Assembly (NCBI GenBank): GCA_030840185.1
Contig: JAUZFY010000140.1
Span: 1-5,114 of the forward strand
Origin: Microbacteriaceae bacterium
GTDB taxonomy: Bacteria; Actinomycetota; Actinomycetes; Actinomycetales; Microbacteriaceae
Direction of reading: 5' to 3'
DNA: 5,114 nucleotides
Shown here piece after piece: positions 1 to 5,114 of this stretch; position 1 is the first letter of the stretch, and every line of letters starts with the position of its first letter. Made by a program: the position numbers and the translations under genes. The notes below the pieces were generated by a model, which was not told where the DNA came from, ran no database searches, and was given only the letters and a program-made list of their open reading frames with translations.

Positions 1-352
1 CGGGCTGCACGTCACTTGTCGAGAGCTGATTCAGGTGCTCGATGTCAGAGATGACGTCGCGAGGATCTGTACTCGGGGCAATCCTGCCGGCGAGCTGCCA
101 GAGTGTATCCCCCGGTTGAACCGTCAGATAGCTGAATGTGGCATGGCTTGACTGATCGGTCGCGACGGCCCCTCCCCCGTTCGTGGCGAAGACGAACGCG
201 GCGACAACGAGCGGAAATGCAACAAGAAAGGTGAGCACCGCGTAGCCCCGTGCCGTGATGCGCAGGCGACCCTGGCGGACAGGAGCGGCCGGCCGAGCGG
301 CACGAGCCCTCGCTGGGCCTGTCATCGTCGCGTTCAAGACTGCTGTGCTCAT
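1..352 (-). CDS. LysM-domain membrane protein, probable SOS-induced division inhibitor (5' part only)
   Basis: Starting at ATG 352-350 the minus strand is open to the window edge, giving 117 complete codons and no stop. The start is supported by AAAGG 8 nt upstream. Residues 1-35 are basic and Arg/Ala-rich. Residues 36-56 (GYAVLTFLVAFPLVVAAFVFA) form one transmembrane helix, placing the rest outside the membrane. From about residue 75 a LysM domain begins, with the typical YLTVQPGDTLWQLAGRIAP start and then a helix ending in HLNQL; LysM binds the glycan of peptidoglycan. The gene is divergent from lexA, as are Rv2719c in Mycobacterium and divS in Corynebacterium, and YneA next to lexA in Bacillus is also a LysM division inhibitor. 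I infer that it delays septation after DNA damage. The LexA-box-like site on its promoter supports SOS induction. The C-terminal end is not visible, so an extra catalytic domain cannot be excluded. The LysM and membrane topology are firm; the division role is inferred from context. Confidence 0.85.
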   Translation of the reverse strand, partial: MSTAVLNATMTGPARARAARPAAPVRQGRLRITARGYAVLTFLVAFPLVVAAFVFATNGGGAVATDQSSHATFSYLTVQPGDTLWQLAGRIAPSTDPRDVISDIEHLNQLSTSDVQP

Positions 353-380
353 GGGATGCCTTTCGTTGCGCTCACCGTGT

Positions 381-434
381 CGAAATCAAATCCGTAACGA
401 ATCAAGTCCTGTCGAATCAGTTCGAACTGTTCGC
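381..434. repeat. Cluster of CGAA-type half-sites in LysM gene leader
   Basis: On the plus strand the related words CGAAATCAA (381), CGAATCAAG (398), CGAATCAGTT (413) and CGAACTGTTC (423) follow one another at 17, 15 and 10 bp. The last two sit in TCGAAT-CA-GTTCGA (412-425) and TCGAAC-T-GTTCGC (422-434). These pair LexA-type half-sites, but with spacings of 2 and 1 instead of 4. The cluster lies between the proposed LysM promoter and the LysM start. It may be degenerate LexA sites, sites for another regulator, or chance. Confidence 0.3.
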
Positions 435-458
435 CTTCGCGATGCAACTGCGGAGGTT

Positions 459-496
459 TTCGTATCCGGCACTCGGCCGGGAGTGCCGGATACGAA
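459..496. repeat. Perfect 16-bp inverted repeat with 6-nt loop
   Basis: TTCGTATCCGGCACTC (459-474) is exactly complementary to GAGTGCCGGATACGAA (481-496), with GGCCGG as the loop. Neither strand has a T-run after the stem (plus: GCTTTGTTCC; minus: AACCTCCGC), so it does not look like a standard intrinsic terminator. If the LysM gene starts from the promoter at 508-536, the repeat begins about 5 nt into the mRNA and would fold as a very stable 5'-terminal hairpin. A protein-binding palindrome is the alternative. Confidence 0.85.
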
Positions 497-504
497 GCTT
501 TGTT

Positions 505-520
505 CCGAACATATCTTCGA
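505..520. promoter_or_regulatory. LexA (SOS) box candidate of the LysM gene
   Basis: CCGAACATATCTTCGA matches the actinobacterial SOS box TCGAAC-N4-GTTCGA at 10 of 12 defined positions, with mismatches at 505 and 515. It covers the -10 element (508-513) of the minus-strand promoter proposed for the LysM gene, so bound LexA would block RNA polymerase. The spacing and dyad are exact. Its regulatory role is inferred from the match and position. Confidence 0.65.
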
Positions 521-536
521 TAGTCCGAGAAATCAA
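508..536 (-). promoter_or_regulatory. Promoter candidate of the LysM gene
   Basis: On the minus strand TTGATT (536-531) and TATGTT (513-508) are separated by 17 bp, each matching four of six consensus bases for a housekeeping sigma factor. Transcription would start near 501. This leaves a leader of about 150 nt that contains the 16-bp hairpin and the CGAA half-site cluster. A LexA-like box overlaps the -10 element. Confidence 0.5.
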
Positions 537-578
537 GCAACATGTTCGACATTCATCGGCCAAATCCTCGCGACACAC

Positions 579-594
579 TCGAACAGGTGTTTGC
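579..594. promoter_or_regulatory. LexA (SOS) box candidate of lexA (autorepression)
   Basis: TCGAACAGGTGTTTGC has an intact left half-site TCGAAC, the correct 4-bp spacer and a right half GTTTGC that differs from GTTCGA at two positions, giving 10 of 12 matches. It overlaps the -35 element (591-596) of the proposed lexA promoter. LexA represses its own gene in nearly all bacteria that have it, so a site here is expected. Confidence 0.7.
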
Positions 595-618
595 TTGAGC
601 CGCGTAACCGGATACAGT
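591..618 (+). promoter_or_regulatory. Promoter candidate of lexA
   Basis: TTGCTT (591-596) and TACAGT (613-618) are 16 bp apart, and TACAGT fits the TANNNT pattern common in actinobacterial -10 elements. The start of transcription would fall near 625, about 70 nt before the lexA start codon. The LexA box at 579-594 overlaps the -35 element. Confidence 0.5.
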
Positions 619-694
619 TTCGATTGTCTGGAACTCTCAGAGAACCAGCGACCACCGACATTGGCTGTGCCGGTCCGGAGAATTTGGGAGATTG

Positions 695-1396
695 ATGAAC
701 GAGGGAACCGCGCCGCGCGACGCAGGACCGACCCAGGAGAGGGCCGGCACCCGGCGGCGCAAGAGCCTGAGCGACAAGCAGCTCGCGATCCTCGACTTCA
801 TCCAGCGAGCGGTAGCCACCCGCGGATATCCGCCGAGCATGCGCGAGATCGGGGACGCCGTCGGCCTGTCGTCCCTCTCCAGCGTGACCCACCAACTCAA
901 TCAGCTAGAGCTCAGCGGCTACCTCCGCCGCGACCCCAACCGGCCGCGCGCCCTCGAGGTGCTCATCGACCTCCAGAAGGAAGAGGGCGCCGTCGTCTCC
1001 GACAACCCGACACCACTCGGGGACGCCGCGATGGTGCCGCTCGTCGGGCGCATTGCCGCGGGCATCCCGATCACGGCGGAGGAAATGGTGGACGAAGTCT
1101 TCCCGCTTCCCCGCCAGCTCGTCGGCAAGGGCGAGCTCTTCATGCTCAAGGTGGTCGGAGACTCCATGATCGACGCGGCGATCTGCGATGGGGACTGGAT
1201 AGTGGTCCGTCAGCAGAAGGACGCCGTCAACGGAGACATCGTCGCCGCGATGCTTGACGGCGAGGCGACCGTCAAGGTCTTCCAGCAGCGGGATGGCCAC
1301 ACCTGGCTACTTCCCCGCAATAGTGCATTCGCGCCGATCCTCGGTGACTTCGCCGAGTTGCTTGGCAAGGTCGTCGCGGTGCTCCGCTCGGTCTAG
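695..1396 (+). CDS. lexA: LexA, SOS-response transcriptional repressor (self-cleaving)
   Basis: The protein has 233 residues from ATG 695. A TTG directly before it (692) is in frame, but GGGAG at 686-690 leaves only 1 nt to that codon and 4 nt to the ATG, so I prefer the ATG. After a basic, disordered-looking N-terminal extension (1-23), a winged helix-turn-helix covers about 24-88 ([12 protein letters not shown], then the recognition helix [18 protein letters not shown]). It binds SOS boxes. The S24-type peptidase domain covers about 112-233, with the autocleavage bond Ala122-Gly123 in GRIAAGIP, nucleophile Ser157 in GDSM and general base Lys194 in ATVKVF. All are intact, so it should be a RecA*-inducible co-protease substrate. 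Length and motifs match actinobacterial LexA. It is divergent from the LysM gene, with SOS boxes between them, and its stop is shared with the convergent hydrolase in a CTAG. Confidence 0.98.
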   Translation: MNEGTAPRDAGPTQERAGTRRRKSLSDKQLAILDFIQRAVATRGYPPSMREIGDAVGLSSLSSVTHQLNQLELSGYLRRDPNRPRALEVLIDLQKEEGAVVSDNPTPLGDAAMVPLVGRIAAGIPITAEEMVDEVFPLPRQLVGKGELFMLKVVGDSMIDAAICDGDWIVVRQQKDAVNGDIVAAMLDGEATVKVFQQRDGHTWLLPRNSAFAPILGDFAELLGKVVAVLRSV

Positions 1397-2115
1397 AACC
1401 AGGCGTCGGCCTTCGCCAGGAACCCCTCGAAATCGTCGCGGAAGACCACGTGACCGGCGCCCTGCACGACCTCTACCTGCATCCCCAACTCAGCCATCGA
1501 CTTGGCCAGCGGCTCGGGGACGAGCATGCTGTGATCGGCGAGGACGAGCAGGCTCGGTGCGACGAGCGCCGTCGGCGGCACAGTGGCGGATGCGCGGGCG
1601 AGGCCGAACACCGTGCGCCGATCCCACAGCGCAATGGTCTCGGTCTCGATCTCGACGTCCTCGGCGGACCAGCGCGGGTTCCCCCTCGCGATCCGCTCCT
1701 TCGACGGAGTGCGCAAGGTCGCGAGAAGGATGCCGACGAGCACCTTCCGCCAGCCGGTCGGCGCACTGAAGGCGGGATCGATGTAGATGACTCGCTGCGG
1801 AGTAAGCGACTCGACGACGATCGAGGTCACGAGACCGCCGAGCGAGTGTCCGACTACGAGTTCGGGACACACCACGCTCGGGCCACCGTCGGCGCCGGAG
1901 ACCGATTCTATGACATCCTCAGCCCAGCTCGCCGGTGAATACCTGCGCGACCTCGGGCTGCGGCCATGGCCGGCGAGGTCGACGGTGACGACCCGGTATC
2001 CGCGGTCGACGAGCAGGCCAATCAGGCGGTGCCAGCAGCGATGATCCGACATGATGCCGTGGACCACCAGGGCCGTGCGATTCCCCGCGCCATACACGTC
2101 AGTATGAAGCCTCAT
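1393..2115 (-). CDS. Alpha/beta-hydrolase fold protein
   Basis: From ATG 2115 the protein has 240 residues. An in-frame ATG at 2139 would add eight residues, but GGGAGGGG lies 7 nt before the 2115 ATG and within the longer version, so the shorter start is better. The sequence shows the oxyanion-hole HG of VVHGIMSDH (H19-G20), DLAGHGRS (46-53), the nucleophile elbow VGHSLGG with Ser91, an acid Asp194 in [12 protein letters not shown] and the catalytic His222 in GAGHVVFRD. The order and spacing are complete for an active esterase/lipase/hydrolase. I see no signal peptide, so it should be cytoplasmic. The substrate cannot be told from the sequence. It lies 84 bp after metE on the same strand and could be co-transcribed, but the family is too broad to give it a methionine role. 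Its stop overlaps the lexA stop head-on, so the two transcripts must run into each other. Confidence 0.92.
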   Translation of the reverse strand: MRLHTDVYGAGNRTALVVHGIMSDHRCWHRLIGLLVDRGYRVVTVDLAGHGRSPRSRRYSPASWAEDVIESVSGADGGPSVVCPELVVGHSLGGLVTSIVVESLTPQRVIYIDPAFSAPTGWRKVLVGILLATLRTPSKERIARGNPRWSAEDVEIETETIALWDRRTVFGLARASATVPPTALVAPSLLVLADHSMLVPEPLAKSMAELGMQVEVVQGAGHVVFRDDFEGFLAKADAWF

Positions 2116-2203
2116 CAGTTTTCCCCTCCCAAACGACATAGCACGCGAGGCAGGCGACAGGCGCGACGAGCCCCGCGACGCGGATGACGGCGAGCTGCGT
2201 CAG
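2099..2203 (-). CDS. Possible small membrane protein of 34 residues (doubtful)
   Basis: The gap between metE and the hydrolase is open in one frame and reads L/M-TQLAVIRVAGLVAPVACL (residues 1-19), then [15 protein letters not shown]. This is one hydrophobic helix with a polar tail. Third codon positions are mostly G or C across the helix. The only start available is CTG at 2203-2201, which overlaps the metE stop (CTGA); CTG is a rare start, and the only upstream purine stretch, GAGAAAG, is weak. It ends after the hydrolase start, overlapping it in another frame. It could be a translationally coupled small protein, but chance in GC-rich DNA is at least as likely. I recognise no family. Confidence 0.2.
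   Translation of the reverse strand: MTQLAVIRVAGLVAPVACLACYVVWEGKTDEASY
2123..2130 (-). promoter_or_regulatory. Strong ribosome binding site that sets the hydrolase start
   Basis: On the minus strand GGGAGGGG is followed by a 7-nt gap and then ATG 2115-2113. The ATG at 2139 lies upstream of this site and has no comparable purine stretch in front of it. The site therefore argues for the 240-residue form of the hydrolase. Confidence 0.7.
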
Positions 2204-4515
2204 TGCGCGTGCGCTTTCTCGCGCACTGCGCGTGTGGCCTCGAGCACGTTAGTGAGCGACGCGACGGTCTCGTCGTAGCCGCGGGTCTTCAGGCCGCAGT
2301 CCGGGTTGACCCAGATCTGGCGGTCCGGAATGGAGCCGAGTGCGATCTCGATGAGGTCCGTCACCTCCTCAACCGAGGGAATGCGCGGGGAGTGGATGTC
2401 GTAGACGCCGGGCCCGATTCCGCGGCCGAACCCGCTTCTCTGAATGTCAGGGACGACCTCCATCTTCGAGCGGGCCGCTTCGATCGACGTCACGTCGGCG
2501 TCCAGCCTGTCGATCGCGTCGATGACGACCCCGAACTCCGAATAGCAGAGGTGGGTGTGAATCTGCGTCGACTCGCGGACTCCAGATGTCGCGAGCCTGA
2601 ACGCGCCAACCGACCAGTGAAGGTAATCGGCGTGATCCTTCTTCTTGAGCGGCAGCAGTTCCCGAAGCGCCGGCTCGTCGACCTGGATGATCCTGATCCC
2701 GGCGGCCTCGAGATCGGCGATCTCGTCGCGCAGGGCGAGGGCGACCTGATTCGCTGTCTCCCGAAGCGGCTGGTCGTCTCGCACGAACGACCAGGCCAGG
2801 ATCGTCACCGGACCGGTGAGCATGCCCTTGACCGGCTTGGCGGTGAGCCCCTGCGTGTACGAGGACCACTCGACAGTGATCGGCCGGGGGCGGGACACGT
2901 CGCCCCAGAGGATCGACGGCCGAGTACACCGACTGCCGTAGGACTGCACCCAACCATTCTGGGTGACGGCGAATCCATCGAGGTTCTCGGCGAAGTACTG
3001 AACCATGTCGTTGCGTTCCGGTTCACCGTGCACGATGACGTCGAGCCCGATGCTTTCCTGCAGTTCGACGACGGTGCGGATCTCGGCACGCATCGCGGCC
3101 TTGTACTCGTCTTCGCTGATCCGGCCGGCCGCGAAGGCCGCGCGGGTCCTTCGGATGTCACCGGTCTGCGGAAACGACCCGATGGTCGTTGTCGGAAGGA
3201 ACGGCAGGCCGAGGGCCGCCTCTTGCGCTGCGAGGCGAGCGGCGTAGTCGCCGCGGGTGAAGTCCTCGCCGGTGAGGGATGCTGCGCGGCCTCGCACCGC
3301 CCCATCGCGAACACCGACCGCGCCGTGCCGCTGCTCGAGCGCAGCCGTGGCGGCGTCGAGCTCCGCCCGGATGGAGTCTTCCCCCTCGGTGAGGCCGCGA
3401 GCGAGCGTCGCTATCTGCTCGACCTTCTGGTCCGCAAAGGCGAGCCAGTTCGCGAGGTCCGCGGGAAGCTGCGGCTCATCCTTGACATCATGCGGCACGT
3501 GGAACAGCGACGTCGACGACGTCACCGCAATGCTCGGCGACAGCGAACTCAGCGCCGCCAGCTTGTGGAAGGCGTTGGCCAGGTCCCCTCGCCAGATGTT
3601 ATGGCCGTCGATGACTCCACCGACGATGGTCTTCTCCGAACGGAAACCGGTCGGGATGTCCCCGCGGACCAGGTCGAGGCCGATCGCCTCGATCGGCGTC
3701 GCCTCGAGCACTGGCAGGGCATCGTCCAGGCTGCCGTATGGGGCGGCGACGAAGATCTGCGGACGAACCGGGACGGCGCCCAGTGCGTCGTACGCGCGCC
3801 TGGTCGCCTCAAGCACGTCGTCTCGCGGAACCTCGATGCTTTCGCTCACGAGCCCTGGCTCGTCGAGCTGCACCCATTCCGCGCCCACGGCGGTGAGCGC
3901 GGCGAGCAGTTCGGCGTACACCGGGAGAAGGTCGTTCAGCCGGTCGAGCGGGCGGTATCCCTCGGGGGCGTCCTCGCTCGACTTGCTGAGCAGCAGGAAG
4001 GTAACCGGACCGACGATGACCGGTCTGGTGCGGAATCCGGAGACCGTCGCCTCGGCGACCTCACGGACAAGTCGGTCCGAGGCGAGGCGAAAATCGGTCT
4101 CCGGGCCAATTTCGGGGACGAGATAGTGATAGTTGGAGTCGAACCATTTCGTCATCTCCGCCGGGGTGTTCTGGCCTTCGCCGCGCGCGATCGTGAAGTA
4201 CCCCGCGAGGTCGACCGAGCCGTCGGCCGCGACGAGTGAGGAGAAACGGGTCGGAACGGCGCCGACGGTCACCGCGACATCCAGCATTTGGTCGTAGAAC
4301 GAAAAGGCCTCCGGGATAGACGAATCGGTTCGGCCGAGCCCGAGTTCGGCCAAGCGCTCGCGTGTGACTCGTCGTAGCTCGCGTGCGCTGTCTTCGAGCT
4401 GCTCGGCGGTCGTGTTTCCGGCCCAGAAAGACTCAACTGCCTTCTTGAGTTCGCGTCGTCGACCGATCCGCGGATAACCGAGGATGCTGCCGGTGGGGAA
4501 GGAGGGGCTCGTCAT
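2200..4515 (-). CDS. metE: Cobalamin-independent methionine synthase (5-methyltetrahydropteroyltriglutamate--homocysteine methyltransferase)
   Basis: This 771-residue cytoplasmic enzyme transfers the methyl group of 5-methyl-tetrahydropteroyl-polyglutamate to homocysteine, making methionine without vitamin B12. Length and layout are typical: an N-terminal barrel (about 1-390, opening with ILGYPRIGRRRELKKAVESFW), a linker, and a C-terminal catalytic barrel (about 434-771). Zinc ligands are all present: His655 and Cys657 in IHTHLCYSEF, Glu679 in DVTSIEAARS and Cys740 in WVNPDCGLKTRG. Homocysteine-contacting residues also match, namely IGSFPQT (445-451), Glu498 in HGEPERNDM and Asp613 in QVDEPALRE. 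YDIHSP with His708 is conserved, as is GWVQSYGSRC (521-530). The start ATG overlaps the metF stop as ATGA, with AAGGA 6 nt upstream of the ATG, indicating translational coupling. The whole gene is intact. Regulation cannot be read here because the operon promoter is outside the window. Confidence 0.98.
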   Translation of the reverse strand: MTSPSFPTGSILGYPRIGRRRELKKAVESFWAGNTTAEQLEDSARELRRVTRERLAELGLGRTDSSIPEAFSFYDQMLDVAVTVGAVPTRFSSLVAADGSVDLAGYFTIARGEGQNTPAEMTKWFDSNYHYLVPEIGPETDFRLASDRLVREVAEATVSGFRTRPVIVGPVTFLLLSKSSEDAPEGYRPLDRLNDLLPVYAELLAALTAVGAEWVQLDEPGLVSESIEVPRDDVLEATRRAYDALGAVPVRPQIFVAAPYGSLDDALPVLEATPIEAIGLDLVRGDIPTGFRSEKTIVGGVIDGHNIWRGDLANAFHKLAALSSLSPSIAVTSSTSLFHVPHDVKDEPQLPADLANWLAFADQKVEQIATLARGLTEGEDSIRAELDAATAALEQRHGAVGVRDGAVRGRAASLTGEDFTRGDYAARLAAQEAALGLPFLPTTTIGSFPQTGDIRRTRAAFAAGRISEDEYKAAMRAEIRTVVELQESIGLDVIVHGEPERNDMVQYFAENLDGFAVTQNGWVQSYGSRCTRPSILWGDVSRPRPITVEWSSYTQGLTAKPVKGMLTGPVTILAWSFVRDDQPLRETANQVALALRDEIADLEAAGIRIIQVDEPALRELLPLKKKDHADYLHWSVGAFRLATSGVRESTQIHTHLCYSEFGVVIDAIDRLDADVTSIEAARSKMEVVPDIQRSGFGRGIGPGVYDIHSPRIPSVEEVTDLIEIALGSIPDRQIWVNPDCGLKTRGYDETVASLTNVLEATRAVREKAHAH
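2201..2228 (-). other. Hairpin across the metE stop codon
   Basis: CAGTGCGCG (2201-2209) and CGCGCACTG (2220-2228) are perfect 9-bp arms around a 10-nt loop, covering the last nine codons and part of the stop of metE. No T-run follows on the minus strand, so it is not a classical terminator. It might limit read-through into the hydrolase, protect the 3' end of a processed metE mRNA, or reflect GC-rich composition only. Confidence 0.4.
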
Positions 4516-5114
4516 GCGGATTCCTTGTTCGTCGATGCTACGGCGGTGAGGCCAGCCCCCTCGAGGACGGAGAGAACGGCCCGATGCTGGTTGAAAGTGT
4601 AAAGGTGGAGTCCGGGCGCTCCCGCGTCAAGGACTTCTGTGGCGAGCGCGGTCGCGTGTTCGATCCCGACGGCCGCCTGACGGTCGATCGAGTCGGTCGC
4701 GTGCAGCCGCCGGGACAACTCCTCGGGTCGTCGCTCCCCCGTCAGGTCGAGAATTCGTTCGAGTCTGGCTGGCGAGGTCGCGGGCATAAGACCGGGAAGG
4801 ATCGGAATGGTGACTCCGGCGGCCTGTGCCTCGGAGACGAACCTCACGTAGTCCTCCGCGTGGAAGAAGAGCTGGGTGATCGCCATGGTCGCCCCGGAGA
4901 CTTGTTTCGCGAGAAGGGTGTCAATGTCCTGGTTCGATCGCTTGGATCTCGGGTGCCCATTCGGGAAGGCGGCAACGGCGACGCGAACCTTCGAGCGCGA
5001 TGACGGGATGTGGCCGCCGCCGGTCGCGCTGCGCGACTGAAGCGTCGAGTATTGAGCCCGTTCGGTCTGCACCCGGTGGATGAGCTGCACGAGTTCCGAT
5101 GCGCTGCCGAGGTC
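4512..5114 (-). CDS. metF: Methylenetetrahydrofolate reductase (C-terminal 200 residues, start beyond the window)
   Basis: The minus-strand frame is open from the right edge, reading DLGSASELVQLIHRV, and ends with TGA at 4514-4512. A GTG at 5090 is in frame but is not the real start: the coding continues upstream, and about 90 residues of the usual ~290, including the first barrel strand, are missing. MetF reduces 5,10-methylenetetrahydrofolate to 5-methyltetrahydrofolate, the methyl donor of MetE. The visible part has the typical family blocks: VAVAAFPNGHP (45-55 of the visible part), the lysine-bearing DTLLAKQVSGATMAITQLFF (65-84), IPILPGLMP (103-111) and, near the end, GLHLYTFNQ. These correspond to VAAYPEVHP, AITQFFF, IIPGI and FHFYT in the E. 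coli enzyme. Its stop overlaps the metE start by ATGA, so the two proteins of consecutive steps are made from one message. Cofactor preference cannot be judged from this part. Confidence 0.96.
   Translation of the reverse strand, partial: DLGSASELVQLIHRVQTERAQYSTLQSRSATGGGHIPSSRSKVRVAVAAFPNGHPRSKRSNQDIDTLLAKQVSGATMAITQLFFHAEDYVRFVSEAQAAGVTIPILPGLMPATSPARLERILDLTGERRPEELSRRLHATDSIDRQAAVGIEHATALATEVLDAGAPGLHLYTFNQHRAVLSVLEGAGLTAVASTNKESA
4522..4526 (-). promoter_or_regulatory. metE ribosome binding site inside the metF end
   Basis: On the minus strand AAGGA lies 6 nt before the metE ATG and within the last codons of metF. With the ATGA overlap it fixes the metE start and allows ribosomes ending metF to reinitiate on metE. 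Confidence 0.65.

Noticed and set aside
459..496. Intrinsic terminator between the divergent genes
   Set aside because: A terminator is not expected between two genes that point away from each other, and neither strand shows a T-run after the stem.
536..549. Third LexA box at AGCAACATGTTCGA
   Set aside because: Only the right half-site is good. The half-site spacing is 2 bp instead of 4, and the left half is poor.
349..552. Minus-strand 67-codon ORF ending with an ATGA overlap on the LysM gene start
   Set aside because: It begins upstream of the proposed promoter, runs through the perfect palindrome, lacks G/C bias at third positions and uses rare codons such as AGA and ATA. The peptide-like repeats in it come from the CGAA half-site cluster. 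A shorter GTG version (375-349, eight residues) has no ribosome binding site.
442..1257. 271-codon plus-strand ORF overlapping lexA
   Set aside because: It is out of frame with lexA and becomes an Arg/Pro/Ala-rich shadow once inside it. Its first part covers the control region with the palindrome and SOS boxes.
2203..4239. 678-codon open frame on the plus strand, antisense to metE
   Set aside because: It lies wholly antisense to an intact, fully recognisable metE. Long antisense frames are common in high-GC genes. The translation is Arg/Asp-rich and low in hydrophobic order, with no recognisable domain.
4512..5090. metF starting at GTG 5090 as a complete short gene
   Set aside because: The reading frame stays open and MetF-like to the window edge, and a 192-residue product would lack the first part of the barrel. 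It is better read as cut by the window.

Overview
The window is high-GC DNA with strong G/C bias at third codon positions, short intergenic gaps and overlapping gene ends. These features, an actinobacterial-type LexA/SOS box and a LysM membrane protein divergent from lexA all point to an actinomycete. A Microbacteriaceae-like organism is my guess from gene style only; no marker in the window fixes the family.

Layout: (1) Positions 1-352, minus strand: 5' part of a gene for a single-pass membrane protein with an extracytoplasmic LysM domain, cut by the window edge. It sits where actinobacteria carry SOS-induced cell-division/cell-wall genes (Rv2719c in Mycobacterium, divS in Corynebacterium). 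(2) Positions 353-694: a relatively AT-rich divergent control region. It holds two back-to-back promoter candidates, each overlapped by a LexA-box-like palindrome, a perfect 16-bp inverted repeat, and a run of CGAA-type half-sites. (3) 695-1396, plus strand: lexA, with cleavage site and Ser/Lys dyad intact. (4) 1393-2115, minus strand: an alpha/beta hydrolase whose stop codon shares a CTAG tetranucleotide with the lexA stop. (5) 2200-4515, minus strand: metE, full length with all zinc ligands. (6) 4512-5114, minus strand: the C-terminal two thirds of metF, joined to metE by an ATGA overlap; its start lies beyond the right edge.

Two functional units result. The left unit is a divergent SOS switch: LexA would repress itself and the LysM protein, so DNA damage would release both, and the LysM protein would probably delay division. 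The right unit is a metF-metE operon for the last steps of methionine synthesis: MetF makes 5-methyltetrahydrofolate and MetE passes its methyl group to homocysteine without cobalamin. The hydrolase, 84 bp downstream of metE on the same strand, may be read through from this operon. The metF promoter and any riboswitch or operator for the operon lie outside the window.

I see no mobile element, CRISPR array, tRNA or rRNA. The least ordinary parts are the 16-bp hairpin, which would form the 5' end of the LysM mRNA, and a possible 34-codon small membrane ORF between metE and the hydrolase. The window does not show a clearly novel system.
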